Positions 25,984-33,674 of a DNA stretch of 64,000 nucleotides are shown piece after piece. The notes under the pieces were generated by a model. It saw nothing but the letters and a program-made list of their open reading frames with translations, was not told the origin of the DNA and made no database searches. The translations under genes and the position numbers were made by a program. The first letter of the stretch is position 1. Every line of letters starts with the position of its first letter. This DNA comes from Neobacillus niacini. GTDB lineage: Bacteria; Bacillota; Bacilli; Bacillales; Cytobacillaceae. The stretch spans positions 682,001 through 746,000 of the forward strand of contig NZ_JAMBOX010000001.1 of the NCBI RefSeq assembly GCF_023715785.1, written 5' to 3'.

Positions 25984-26856
25984 CTACTTAAAAAATGATC
26001 CCTTCTTTTTCCCCTTTAACAGATCGCCGGTCCAGCCTTTCATTTTTAAATAGGCATACAGCAATGCCGTCGAGACCCCGATCAGCACAAGCGACATCCC
26101 ATACCCGAACGGCCACTGCAGCTCCGGCATATGCTTGAAATTCATCCCCCACAAGGCACCGAACGCCATCACCGGGGTGAAAACCGTCGTCATCACCGTC
26201 AAGGTCTTCATGATTTCGTTGCCGCGATGCGACGAGATCACTTCCTCAAGGTTAATCATCGAATCGAGCGTTTGCTCATATTCGCGCAGCAAAAACAGCG
26301 CCCGCTCCATCCGCTTGCTGGTCGCTTCATACACCGTACTGCTGGAGTGCAGATTGATTTCATCGATGACCATCCGCAGCTCGTTCAGCGGAATCAGCAG
26401 CCCCTTCGCCACCATTAATTCATGCCGCCGCTTATAAACAAGCTCGAGAATCCCCGTCTCATTCCGATTGCGCACGCACCAAACCAGCTTTTTGAGCTCG
26501 GCCTCAAACTGATCAATCTCCACCAGCAGGTCATTCACCAACTCCCCCAGGAAAAATAAAAACCCATCAACCGCGGTTTCCATCCGGTCCAGCTGCCGCT
26601 GGAACAAATCCGGGTCCGGCGCCTCCCAGTCCAAATCCACCGTCACCAGCTCTTCCCTTGTCAATTGAAAATGGAAGATTTGATAATCCTTTTCCTTAGA
26701 AAAATCTTGTCTATAAACGAGCGAACCCCTGACCGCCTTTTCCCCATTGTCCAAGCAGCTCACCCGCACACGGTTGGTGTCATTGATGGGCATCTTCGTC
26801 TCCTCAGGCTGAGCCTGCACCCATTTCCACTTGTCCTTGCCGAACAAAGTCTCCAT
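25984..26856 (-). CDS. CorA-family divalent metal ion transporter
   Basis: CorA proteins are pentameric Mg2+ (or Co2+/Ni2+) channels. The 290-residue protein has a long acidic cytoplasmic domain with a stalk helix (MNLEEVISSHRGNEIMKTLTV, in parts), TM1, the GMN motif in GALWGMNFKHMPEL and TM2 near the C-terminus, with a Lys-rich tail. It is shorter than typical CorA (about 315-320). The ATG at 26856 follows GGGGGGAT; a sigma-B promoter (26887-26912) lies upstream, so ion transport is linked to stress here. Confidence 0.92.
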   Translation of the reverse strand: METLFGKDKWKWVQAQPEETKMPINDTNRVRVSCLDNGEKAVRGSLVYRQDFSKEKDYQIFHFQLTREELVTVDLDWEAPDPDLFQRQLDRMETAVDGFLFFLGELVNDLLVEIDQFEAELKKLVWCVRNRNETGILELVYKRRHELMVAKGLLIPLNELRMVIDEINLHSSSTVYEATSKRMERALFLLREYEQTLDSMINLEEVISSHRGNEIMKTLTVMTTVFTPVMAFGALWGMNFKHMPELQWPFGYGMSLVLIGVSTALLYAYLKMKGWTGDLLKGKKKGSFFK

Positions 26857-26886
26857 CCAAATCCCCCCTTTTAGTCTCAGTATTTC

Positions 26887-26912
26887 ATTCCCAAAACGGG
26901 TCTTAACAAAAC
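26887..26912 (-). promoter_or_regulatory. Sigma-B promoter of the CorA-like gene
   Basis: Minus-strand GTTTTG (26907-26912), 14-bp spacer, GGGAAT (26887-26892). The -10 fits the GGGWAW consensus. Confidence 0.75.
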
Positions 26913-26991
26913 ATTTGATAATTTTTATTAAAACAGGCCTATGCGAAACATGGGTTAGATTTTTCAAAAAAGCACCCTTCGCAAAACATAG

Positions 26992-27016
26992 GTTTCATTT
27001 TTCAAAGAATGGGTAT
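26992..27016 (+). promoter_or_regulatory. Sigma-B promoter of the 27042-28099 operon
   Basis: GTTTCA (26992-26997), 13-bp spacer, GGGTAT (27011-27016). A degenerate copy of the same ~47-bp stretch lies just upstream (GCGAAACATGGGTTAGATTT at 26944). Confidence 0.8.
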
Positions 27017-27041
27017 TTATTGAGAAAAGGAGGTAATGACA

Positions 27042-27311
27042 ATGGCAAAAGCGTTAAAAATGGGAACATTGTTAGCTGTGGGTGCTGGTGCGTCGGCCGC
27101 CTTGTGGTTATCGAATAAACCGAATCGGGTCAAAGTGGAGTCTCTGCTGCGGGACTGGAAACGGAAAATCATGCCGAATGTATTTGAACAATCGGAGCAG
27201 CTGCCGATTGAAAAAGGCGGCAACCCCCACCCGCGCGATATCGAAGACAATAAAATGGTCGACGAAGGCGCCATGTACTCCGTGCAATTTTATAATGAAA
27301 AAATTCAGTAA
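27042..27311 (+). CDS. Small hypothetical protein with N-terminal hydrophobic segment
   Basis: The 89-residue protein has a short membrane or export segment (MGTLLAVGAGASAALWLS) followed by a basic amphipathic stretch (RVKVESLLRDWKRKI) and a polar C-terminus. The ATG at 27042 is 8 bases after AAGGAGGT; one 6 bp upstream is too close. It is the first gene after a sigma-B promoter and is followed by a long hairpin and the TrkA-C gene. No named family recognised. Confidence 0.65.
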   Translation: MAKALKMGTLLAVGAGASAALWLSNKPNRVKVESLLRDWKRKIMPNVFEQSEQLPIEKGGNPHPRDIEDNKMVDEGAMYSVQFYNEKIQ

Positions 27312-27321
27312 CCTGACCACG

Positions 27322-27391
27322 GGGACAGTTCTCCTGGCTCCAGCCATGTCATCGCGAATGACCATGGGCGGGGCCACAAGGGCTGTCCCCT
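27322..27391 (+). other. Long imperfect hairpin between co-oriented genes
   Basis: Outer arms GGGGACAG (27322-27329) and CTGTCCCC (27384-27391) enclose a second long stem, GGCTCCAGCCATG-TCAT pairing with ATGA-CCATGGGCGGGGCC. No T-run follows. It may act as a partial terminator, an RNA stabiliser or an insertion of a palindromic element. Confidence 0.7.
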
Positions 27392-27412
27392 GCTCTATGT
27401 GAGGTGACCTAG

Positions 27413-28099
27413 ATGATATTTTTCCTGCTGATCTACTTTATGATCATTTTTACAGTGATTGAGATTTTTGTAGTTTTGTTTCGCCTGACAAGGCTAAAGG
27501 TTGAGGTGTCACGGTTTCAAGTGATTTCGATGATGACGGGCACGGGCTTCACCACGGACGAGTCGGAGCTGATTTCCGGGCATCCGATTCGCCGCAAGCT
27601 GGCCACCTTCCTCATCCTGTTCGGCGTCTTTTCGATGGCCGTCATCATCTCCTCCATCAGTGAATTCCTGTCAAACGGGCTCCGGCTAATGGAAATTGGC
27701 ACCGTGGCGGCGGCCGTCCTCCTTGTATTAGCTATTCTGAAGCTGAGCGGTGTTCAAAGGTTATTATTCTATTTTTTTAATCGTAAAATGGAACAGACGA
27801 TTGAGCTTGCCGATTATCCTATCCGGGAGATTTTTTTAAAAAACAACGGAGACACGATGATTGGGCTTCGGGTATATGAAGATTCCCAACTTGCCAACCG
27901 GACAATCCGGAAGGTCGTCCCTAACATTGATGAGGCGGACCTCACCGTCCTATTCATCAAGCGCGGCAACCTCACGATTCGAAAGAACATCTACTATACC
28001 ACCCTCCATGAAGGCGACCAACTCCTGCTGTATGGAAACAAAAAAGTGATGCTCGAAACGTTCCAGCACGACATTGACGTCATGAAGAAACATTCCTGA
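27413..28099 (+). CDS. TrkA-C (RCK_C) domain membrane protein
   Basis: The 228-residue protein has one N-terminal helix (FFLLIYFMIIFTVIEIFVVLF), a segment SMMTGTGFTTDESELI that resembles a Trk/Ktr pore-loop filter, two more helices (about 65-85, 92-112) and a C-terminal TrkA-C domain (about 135-225) with YEDSQLANRTIRKVVPNI and HEGDQLLLYG. It is probably a membrane protein with a ligand-binding domain linked to cation transport; the substrate is not known. The ATG at 27413 follows GAGGTGA. It is likely in the sigma-B operon with the 27042 gene. Confidence 0.85.
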   Translation: MIFFLLIYFMIIFTVIEIFVVLFRLTRLKVEVSRFQVISMMTGTGFTTDESELISGHPIRRKLATFLILFGVFSMAVIISSISEFLSNGLRLMEIGTVAAAVLLVLAILKLSGVQRLLFYFFNRKMEQTIELADYPIREIFLKNNGDTMIGLRVYEDSQLANRTIRKVVPNIDEADLTVLFIKRGNLTIRKNIYYTTLHEGDQLLLYGNKKVMLETFQHDIDVMKKHS

Positions 28100-28110
28100 C
28101 CTAGGCATAT

Positions 28111-28147
28111 AAAAAGACTGGCAGTAAGCTAAACTGCCAGTCTTTTT
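28111..28147. terminator. Bidirectional terminator between convergent genes
   Basis: A perfect 14-bp stem AAAAAGACTGGCAG/CTGCCAGTCTTTTT with loop TAAGCTAAA ends both the TrkA-C gene and the hemolysin-like gene. Confidence 0.9.
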
Positions 28148-28165
28148 TTAAGCTCCCGTTTCGCT

Positions 28166-29464
28166 TCATATCTTTTGAATCTCCAAATATAAAATGTGGT
28201 AGCCGCTTGCTTCATGAATTTTGAACATACAGCCCTCCGCTTCGACAACGGCACCGGCACCGATTTGCGCGGCATTGTATTGCGTGAGGAACCACCCTCC
28301 AATCGTGTCGACATCCTCAGCGGTCAGAGTGATGTCGAGCAGCTGATTGACTGCCGCAATTGGCACTTTGGCATCGACTATATAGTGATTTTCCGCAATC
28401 TCGCGGATTTCGGCGACTTCATCGGCATCAAACTCATCACGGACTTCGCCGACGATTTCCTCGATGATGTCCTCGACCGTCACCAGCCCCGAGGTGCCGC
28501 CATATTCATCCAGCAAAATTGCCATGTGTATCCGCTCCATCTGCATTCTGACCAGCAAATCATGGATCGGAATCGTTTCAATCACCCGAATCACCGGCTG
28601 GATGTACGATTTGATTTTCCAATTTTCATATAGGCCCTTATTCATCAATCTCGCTGTTAAAAACCTTTTTACGTTCATTACACCGATAATATGGTCCTTA
28701 TCGCCTTCTACGACTGGATAGCGGGTATACCCCTCTGTCTTCAGCTTTTGCAGGACCTCGTGCACCGGGTCGTCGACCGAGATGCAGCTCATTTCCAGCC
28801 GCGGCACCATGATTTCCTTGGCGGTGCGCTCATCAAATTCAAAAATATTGTTAACATACTGATACTCGCTCTCATTAATTTCCCCTTGCTCAAGACTTGC
28901 CGCCAGCAGCAACCGCAGCTCTTCCTCGGAATGAGCCAGCTCCTGCTCCGAGGCCGGTTTTAAGCCGAAAACGCCGGCAAGCGCCCGCGCCGAGCCGTTG
29001 AGCGCCCAAATAAACGGATGCATGATTTTGTTAAACCAAATAATCGGCTTGGCGAACAGCAGCGTGATCGCCTCCGCTTTCTGGATCGCGACTGTCTTCG
29101 GCGCCAATTCACCGACAACGACATGCAAAAACGTGACAGAAACGAAGGCAAGGACAAAGGAAAGTAGCCCGGTCAGCGATTCGTTTAGATGTAACGCTGC
29201 GAATAACGGGTGCAGCAATTTTTCCACAGTCGGTTCGCCGAGCCAGCCGAGCCCGAGCGCTGTCACCGTGATGCCCAGCTGGCAAGCCGACAGGTATTCA
29301 TCGAGGTGCGTGACCACTTGCTTCGCCGCAAGCGCGCCCTTCCGATTCGCCAGGATTAATTCATCAATCCGCGACGGCCGCACCTTCACAATCGCAAACT
29401 CCACTGCAACAAAAAAACCAGTGAACAGAATCAGCAGGACAATCAACAACAAATTCACCATCAT
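28166..29464 (-). CDS. Hemolysin-family CNNM/CorC-type transporter (DUF21-CBS-CorC_HlyC)
   Basis: The 432-residue protein has an N-terminal DUF21 membrane domain with four helices ([30 protein letters not shown]), a CBS pair (about 200-330, [49 protein letters not shown]) and a C-terminal CorC_HlyC domain. Related Bacillus proteins (YhdP/MpfA, YugS) act in magnesium export; they are not haemolysins. The ATG at 29464 follows GGAGGG. The gene next to a CorA-like importer suggests metal homeostasis. Confidence 0.9.
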   Translation of the reverse strand: MMVNLLLIVLLILFTGFFVAVEFAIVKVRPSRIDELILANRKGALAAKQVVTHLDEYLSACQLGITVTALGLGWLGEPTVEKLLHPLFAALHLNESLTGLLSFVLAFVSVTFLHVVVGELAPKTVAIQKAEAITLLFAKPIIWFNKIMHPFIWALNGSARALAGVFGLKPASEQELAHSEEELRLLLAASLEQGEINESEYQYVNNIFEFDERTAKEIMVPRLEMSCISVDDPVHEVLQKLKTEGYTRYPVVEGDKDHIIGVMNVKRFLTARLMNKGLYENWKIKSYIQPVIRVIETIPIHDLLVRMQMERIHMAILLDEYGGTSGLVTVEDIIEEIVGEVRDEFDADEVAEIREIAENHYIVDAKVPIAAVNQLLDITLTAEDVDTIGGWFLTQYNAAQIGAGAVVEAEGCMFKIHEASGYHILYLEIQKI

Positions 29465-29505
29465 CCGGCATCCCTCCTCTCTTTTTTAGGCATTCATTGT
29501 TTACT

Positions 29506-29750
29506 TTCGTGTAAGTATGAGAATTAATAAGCGGAGAATTTCCGGCTAATGTATATAGTTGAGGCTCAAGAGGCAGAAATAAGCGGAGATATTCCGGTTA
29601 TCTGCTCTAAATTAGACAAAATTCAATGATTTAGGTGAAATAAGCGGAAAAACTCCCCTTATTTTTAGGGAAATATCGGTATTTCCCGAAATAAGCGGAA
29701 TTCCTCCGTTTATTTTTCAAACACAGTGAAAGCAATGATAGAGCTTTTTA
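29506..29750. repeat. AAGCGGA palindrome element, copy 2
   Basis: Five palindromic or half-palindromic boxes (29530, 29581, 29640, 29692 and one AATATCGGTATTTCC near 29671). The order and linkers match the copy at 22816: CTTTCGTGT(A/G), CTAATGTATA, AAGCGGAGA, TCTGCTCTA, ATAGAGC. The second copy has extra boxes. Confidence 0.85.
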
Positions 29751-29753
29751 AAA

Positions 29754-29793
29754 AATAACAATCCGAAATCGGCTGCCGATTCAGATTGTTATT
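29754..29793. terminator. Terminator of the channel gene (bidirectional)
   Basis: AATAACAATC (29754-29763) pairs with GATTGTTATT (29784-29793); inner bases also pair. T-runs flank it on both strands. Confidence 0.85.
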
Positions 29794-29821
29794 TTTTTCA
29801 TAATTGAGCCCTTTTCCAAAG

Positions 29822-31318
29822 TTACGGTCTCATATTCTGATCAAGCTTGTCATCCAGCTTGCGTAAATATTTCGCCGCGAAGTCCTTGCCGCCGAGGCCG
29901 AATGACAGTCCGAACGCAAGCGCCAGTCCGCCCAACAAGAGAATGAACGCAGCGTTGACGATGGAGTGAGCCACGCCCAACTGGTCGAGTGTCATAAAGA
30001 TGGTTACGGCGAAAATGGCATACTTGGCTGTGAGCGCAAGTGTCCGGGCATAGCTCTTCTTGACGACATTTTTGACAATCCGTTCGGCCAGATTTCCGGC
30101 GTACAAACCGATGCCCAAGATGACCAGTGCAGCGAACACCATCGGCAGGTAGGCAAGCACAGCTGACGCCAGCGTTACCAAGAAGTCTAATCCTACAATT
30201 TGCAAGGCTTCCACGGTAAACAACAGGACAATGACGATTTTTACGAGGAGCCCAACAAGTTGGGACAGACTGTACTTCGGCTGCTGTGGTGTTAAGGAGC
30301 CGATTCCCATTTGGTAAAATAGGTTGTCAAAGCGCAGGCGCCACAGCATTTGCGCGACGAAGGTTTCGACCCATTTTCCGAGCCAGATCCCCGCCAAAAT
30401 CAAGAGCACGGCCACCACAATGTTCGGAATCAGCGTCACTACTTTGTGCAGCATTGCAATGGCCGGCGCGGACACGCCTTCCAAATCCAATTTTTCCAAG
30501 GCAGTGATGATGGTAGGAATCAAGATTAAGATAAACGCGATATTTCCCACAATACCAGCGAGATCAAGCTTGCCTGTGACCCCTAACCGTTCCCCCAATT
30601 TGTCTGTGCCCATACTGTTTAAAAAATTCGTCAGGATATCACGGACCAATTTCGCAATCAGCCACCCGATAAATAAAATGATGGCCGCGGCAAATAGTTT
30701 CGGGATAAAGGATAGGAAGCTTGTCAGAATGCCTTCAACCGGTTCCGAAACACCGTCGATTTGTAACGCGCCCAAGACTCCAGGCAAGAACAGAAGCAAG
30801 ACAAAGTAGAACAACGCGTTGGCGATGTTGGCCACTTTTTCGCGGCCATCCATTTCGGTCTTGGCCATGTTCCATTTTATTAATCGTGCTGGCAAATGGA
30901 TGGCGGCTGCGCCTTTCTCAAACCCTTTGCGCACGAGGGCGGCAACGACCCAGGCAAACAGTAGAATCAGTGCCGCTTTTAATACGTTTGGAATCGCGCC
31001 GGTGATCGCCGACAGCATGTTCACGAGTGGTGAGGCGATAAAGCTCAGGTTCAGCATATTAAAGAAGATAATCAACACAAACACCAGTAATAGATAGTAA
31101 ACCAGTTTTCCGATGATTTTTTCTGAGGGGTACCTTTTGGTGCCGAAGTTTGAAAAAAGCCGGTCGTCAAAACTTGTTTTTCTTAGGGCGGCTTCGACAA
31201 CCTTGCCCAGCTTTTTGGCGACTAGCCAGCCGACTAATAAAATAAGAAGTGCAAAAATCAGGTTCGGCAGCCGATCAGTGTATATGTACCATCCTGCCGT
31301 CATATCATGCAGATTCAT
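29822..31318 (-). CDS. Mechanosensitive ion channel family protein (TM_helix repeats)
   Basis: The 498-residue protein has four repeats of the conserved TM_helix element, each an amphipathic/membrane segment with LPNLIFALLILLVGWLVAKKLGK, IPNVLKAALILLFAWVVAALV, IPKLFAAAIILFIGWLIAKLV and LPMVFAALVILGIGLYAGNLA (each 23 or fewer shown in part), separated by small cytoplasmic loops. No MscS beta domain is visible after them; the C-terminus is short and basic. Such proteins are annotated as small-conductance channels but the activity is untested. The ATG at 31318 follows AAAGGAG; a sigma-B promoter lies upstream, so an osmotic-stress role is plausible. Confidence 0.8.
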   Translation of the reverse strand: MNLHDMTAGWYIYTDRLPNLIFALLILLVGWLVAKKLGKVVEAALRKTSFDDRLFSNFGTKRYPSEKIIGKLVYYLLLVFVLIIFFNMLNLSFIASPLVNMLSAITGAIPNVLKAALILLFAWVVAALVRKGFEKGAAAIHLPARLIKWNMAKTEMDGREKVANIANALFYFVLLLFLPGVLGALQIDGVSEPVEGILTSFLSFIPKLFAAAIILFIGWLIAKLVRDILTNFLNSMGTDKLGERLGVTGKLDLAGIVGNIAFILILIPTIITALEKLDLEGVSAPAIAMLHKVVTLIPNIVVAVLLILAGIWLGKWVETFVAQMLWRLRFDNLFYQMGIGSLTPQQPKYSLSQLVGLLVKIVIVLLFTVEALQIVGLDFLVTLASAVLAYLPMVFAALVILGIGLYAGNLAERIVKNVVKKSYARTLALTAKYAIFAVTIFMTLDQLGVAHSIVNAAFILLLGGLALAFGLSFGLGGKDFAAKYLRKLDDKLDQNMRP

Positions 31319-31376
31319 TTAAACCTCTCCTTTTCTCTGTATTGTTGGTTTGGGTTTGTCACGCTCTGATAGGTAT

Positions 31377-31402
31377 ATAACCCCGTTTAGAAAAATTGAA
31401 AC
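31377..31402 (-). promoter_or_regulatory. Sigma-B promoter of the channel gene
   Basis: Minus-strand GTTTCA (31397-31402), 14-bp spacer, GGTTAT (31377-31382); one base off in the -10. Confidence 0.65.
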
Positions 31403-31409
31403 TTGTTTT

Positions 31410-31535
31410 TCTCTCTTCTACTGCTCAATTTCGCGTATTGGCGTAGTCTGATGCTTTTTTTCGTACCTCTACTGCTCCTATAACCTTTATTGGTGTAGTT
31501 GATCCCCGTTTTTACCTTCTACTGCTCCTATAACG
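31410..31535. repeat. CTACTGCTC repeat, three units of about 50 bp
   Basis: CT(T)CTACTGCTC at 31419, 31469 and 31519 is followed each time by related sequence (TATAAC, ATTGG(C/T)GTAGT). It runs directly into the ACGCGTT array. Confidence 0.65.
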
Positions 31536-31890
31536 CAGGGGTAAACGCGTCATAAGAAAGGGCTATTTGACTCGTTGGTGGATTGCCCGCGTTCAAGTGC
31601 GTCATAAAAGAAGGGCATATAACGCGTTGGTGGAAAAAACCCGGGCAAACGCGTCATAAGAAAGGGTTATATAACGCGTTTCAGGAGAATTTCCGGCTAA
31701 ACGCGTTATAAAAGAAGGTCATATAACGCGTTGGTGGAAAAAACCCGGGCAAACGCGTCATAAGAGAGGGTTATATAACGCGTTTCAGGCGAATTTCCGG
31801 CTAAACGCGTTATAAAAGAAGGTCATATAACGCGTTGGTGGAAAAAACCCGGGCAAACGCGTCATAAGAGAGGGTTATATAACGCGTTTT
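31530..31890. repeat. ACGCGTT inverted-repeat array, 104-bp period
   Basis: Each 104-bp period (CCCGGGCAAACGCGTC at 31640, 31744 and 31848) contains two inverted repeats: AAACGCGT...ACGCGTTT with about 20-base centre, and AACGCGTTATA...TATAACGCGTT with an 11-base centre. Boxes alternate ACGCGTCATAAG and TATAACGCGTT. A decayed part extends left to 31530. The last two periods are nearly identical. Confidence 0.92.
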
Positions 31891-31994
31891 GGAAAAAACA
31901 AACTTATAAGCCTATTAATAGGAAAGTCCCCTCTAGTTATTGCTGAAATTATCATTTTCAGATACCAATATTAGCCAAAATCCTTCAAAAAAAT

Positions 31995-32020
31995 GTTTCA
32001 TCCATTTTTCCACTGGGAAT
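31995..32020 (+). promoter_or_regulatory. Sigma-B promoter of the lipoprotein-csbD-GSP17M operon
   Basis: GTTTCA (31995-32000), 14-bp spacer, GGGAAT (32015-32020), 75 bp before the first ATG. Confidence 0.75.
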
Positions 32021-32095
32021 ATAAAGAGAGCACGGCAAACGAATCGGGAGCCTATCTGCTTTTGATTCTCATAAAATTTTTGGGAGGGAAATCAA

Positions 32096-32344
32096 ATGGA
32101 TTTGAATCGCAAGAATTTAGTCGTTGCCGGTATGGCTGCGTTATTGACCTTTGGCGGTTTGGCCGGCTGCGGTGATGGCGTCGACCAGGACAACGGCATT
32201 AGCGATGGCAAGCAAAAGGACCAAATTGACCAAGATACAAAAAAAGAGGCCAAGGGTACCATGAAAGAAGCTAAGGAAAATATTAAAGAAGCAATGAAAG
32301 ATGTCGAAAAGGAACTTAATGAAAAAAGCAAGGATCAGAAGTAA
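32096..32344 (+). CDS. Small putative lipoprotein, stress-linked
   Basis: The 82-residue protein has a lipoprotein signal (lipobox LAGC, Cys at about 25) and a highly charged Lys/Asp/Glu helical tail (KEAKGTMKEAKENIKEAMKDVEKE) that looks like CsbD/LEA-like helices. GGGAGGG precedes the ATG. It opens an apparent operon with csbD and a GSP17M gene behind a sigma-B promoter. Function unknown. Confidence 0.75.
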   Translation: MDLNRKNLVVAGMAALLTFGGLAGCGDGVDQDNGISDGKQKDQIDQDTKKEAKGTMKEAKENIKEAMKDVEKELNEKSKDQK

Positions 32345-32395
32345 ATTTTTTCAACAGGAATAACGGAAAGAAACAAATATAAGGAGGCTGTAATC

Positions 32396-32566
32396 ATGAA
32401 TAAAGATAAAGTAAAAGGCAGTGTTGATCAGGTAAAAGGTGAGCTTAAGGAGCAATGGGGCCGGTTAACCGATGACCAGTCTCAGGTCGCTGAAGGGAAG
32501 ATGGACAAGGCAAAAGGGAAATTAAAAGAAGGATACGGTGAGGTCAAGGACAAGCTAACAGATTAA
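32396..32566 (+). CDS. csbD: CsbD family general stress protein
   Basis: A 56-residue protein (MNKDKVKGSVDQVKGELKEQ at the start, GKMDKAKGKLKEGYGEVK near the end) matches the CsbD family, a sigma-B marker in B. subtilis. It is Lys/Glu/Gly-rich and probably forms flexible helices. AAGGAGG lies 8 bases before the ATG. It is the middle gene of a sigma-B operon. Confidence 0.9.
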   Translation: MNKDKVKGSVDQVKGELKEQWGRLTDDQSQVAEGKMDKAKGKLKEGYGEVKDKLTD

Positions 32567-32615
32567 ATGGCCAAGATCGTTTATAGGAATCTACTACTAT
32601 AGAGGAGGAACGAAA

Positions 32616-33575
32616 ATGGACACGCATGAAAAGAATGTTGTCGGAGTTTATGATACGGAACAGGAAGCGATTGCCGCAATTGATGAGCTGTTAAAAAGAG
32701 GCTACAGCCAAAATGAAATCTCGGTAATCGGGAAGCACGTAAATCATGTTACGGAGGAAACTGGAGCCGCCGTTGAAGAGTCGGCGGCCACTGGAGCGAT
32801 TGCCGGCGGTGCAATTGGCGGTGTTACCGGGTTGTTGGCCGGCGCCGGAGCGTTAGCGATCCCGGGAATTGGCCCGTTAATCGCTGCCGGACCGATTGCG
32901 ACCAGTTTTGTGGGTGCGGTTACCGGTGCAGGCCTGGGTGGATTGACCGGCGCGCTCGTCGGAATGGGCATTCCCGATGAGGAAGCGGAGTACTATGAAA
33001 ACTCAATTAAGGAAGGGAAAATCCTTGTACTTGTGGAGAATGGGTCGGACGATCACCTAAATGACCGAAACTATTTACATGATCATATGGAGGACAGCAC
33101 CGCTACACTAGTGGCAGGTCACCCCAAAGAAGTGCGGGAGCATAAGGAGGATGAGTTCATTTCCGAGAAAAGGCCATTTTCGGGTGCAGGCTATAAATCT
33201 CGTGTAATGGGGTCAACGATTGACGAGAATATAGACATGGAGAGCGGGGCTGCTTTGGACGAGGTTGCAGCTATCAGGGAGAGCGGTTCAACCTTGGACA
33301 ATAGGGCGACTCATAGGGAGAGCGGTTCAACCTTGACCAGAGCCACAGCTGCTTCAAACAATAGCTGCGGCTCCTCCCTGAAAGGCGGCTCAACCCCGAT
33401 TGAGAAGGCCAATAACAGCTCGATGGCCCGAGACTATGAAGAAGTCGAAAGACTGGGGAATGAAATGGAAGAAGCAAAAACAGAACCGGAGCTCCGCACA
33501 GAACACCTCAAGCCCGACCCAATGCAATCAGAAAAGTTGATCGATGAGCACACAAACACCTCAAAATCGCGATAA
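32616..33575 (+). CDS. General stress protein with GSP17M-like domain and glycine-rich membrane segment
   Basis: The 319-residue protein has a GSP17M-like domain at the N-terminus (NVVGVYDTEQEAIAAIDELLKRGYSQNEISVIGK), a Gly/Ala-rich hydrophobic stretch (about 55-120, AIAGGAIGGVTGLLAGAGAL and GAGLGGLTGALVGMGI) that fits a glycine-zipper membrane region, then YYENSIKEGKILVLVE completing the domain. The C-terminal ~150 residues are polar with repeated RESGSTLD/RESGSTLT. AGAGGAGG precedes the ATG. It closes the sigma-B operon. Confidence 0.85.
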   Translation: MDTHEKNVVGVYDTEQEAIAAIDELLKRGYSQNEISVIGKHVNHVTEETGAAVEESAATGAIAGGAIGGVTGLLAGAGALAIPGIGPLIAAGPIATSFVGAVTGAGLGGLTGALVGMGIPDEEAEYYENSIKEGKILVLVENGSDDHLNDRNYLHDHMEDSTATLVAGHPKEVREHKEDEFISEKRPFSGAGYKSRVMGSTIDENIDMESGAALDEVAAIRESGSTLDNRATHRESGSTLTRATAASNNSCGSSLKGGSTPIEKANNSSMARDYEEVERLGNEMEEAKTEPELRTEHLKPDPMQSEKLIDEHTNTSKSR

Positions 33576-33604
33576 ATACAGCAAAACTTTGAAATTAAGC
33601 AAAA

Positions 33605-33630
33605 AAGAAGAGGCCCCGTCGCCTCTTCTT
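33605..33630 (+). terminator. Terminator of the lipoprotein-csbD-GSP17M operon
   Basis: AAGAAGAGGC (33605-33614) pairs with GCCTCTTCTT (33621-33630), loop CCCGTC, followed by TTTC. Confidence 0.85.
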
Positions 33631-33674
33631 TTTCAAATTCATCACTAGGTTTTGACGACAAGCACCGCCGCCAC

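Larger units (their letters stand above)
29465..29821. other. Intergenic stretch with AAGCGGA element
   Basis: No gene. It holds the second AAGCGGA element (29506-29750) and the terminator of the channel gene (29754-29793). The region upstream of the hemolysin-like gene shows no clear promoter. Confidence 0.6.
31319..32095. other. Long intergenic stretch filled with repeats
   Basis: From left to right: divergent sigma-B promoter of the channel gene (31377-31402), three CTACTGCTC units about 50 bp apart (31419, 31469, 31519), the ACGCGTT inverted-repeat array (31530-31890) and the sigma-B promoter of the lipoprotein gene (31995-32020). No gene is supported. Confidence 0.65.

Noticed and set aside
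29822..31318. Classical MscS channel
   Set aside because: The TM_helix repeats are clear but the MscS beta and C-terminal domains were not seen, so I kept the broader family name.
31530..31890. CRISPR array
   Set aside because: Several repeat arrays here (3.5, 11.3, 31.6 and 46.7 kb) have regular spacing, but the spacers are repeated themselves or only about 12 bp, and no cas genes are present.
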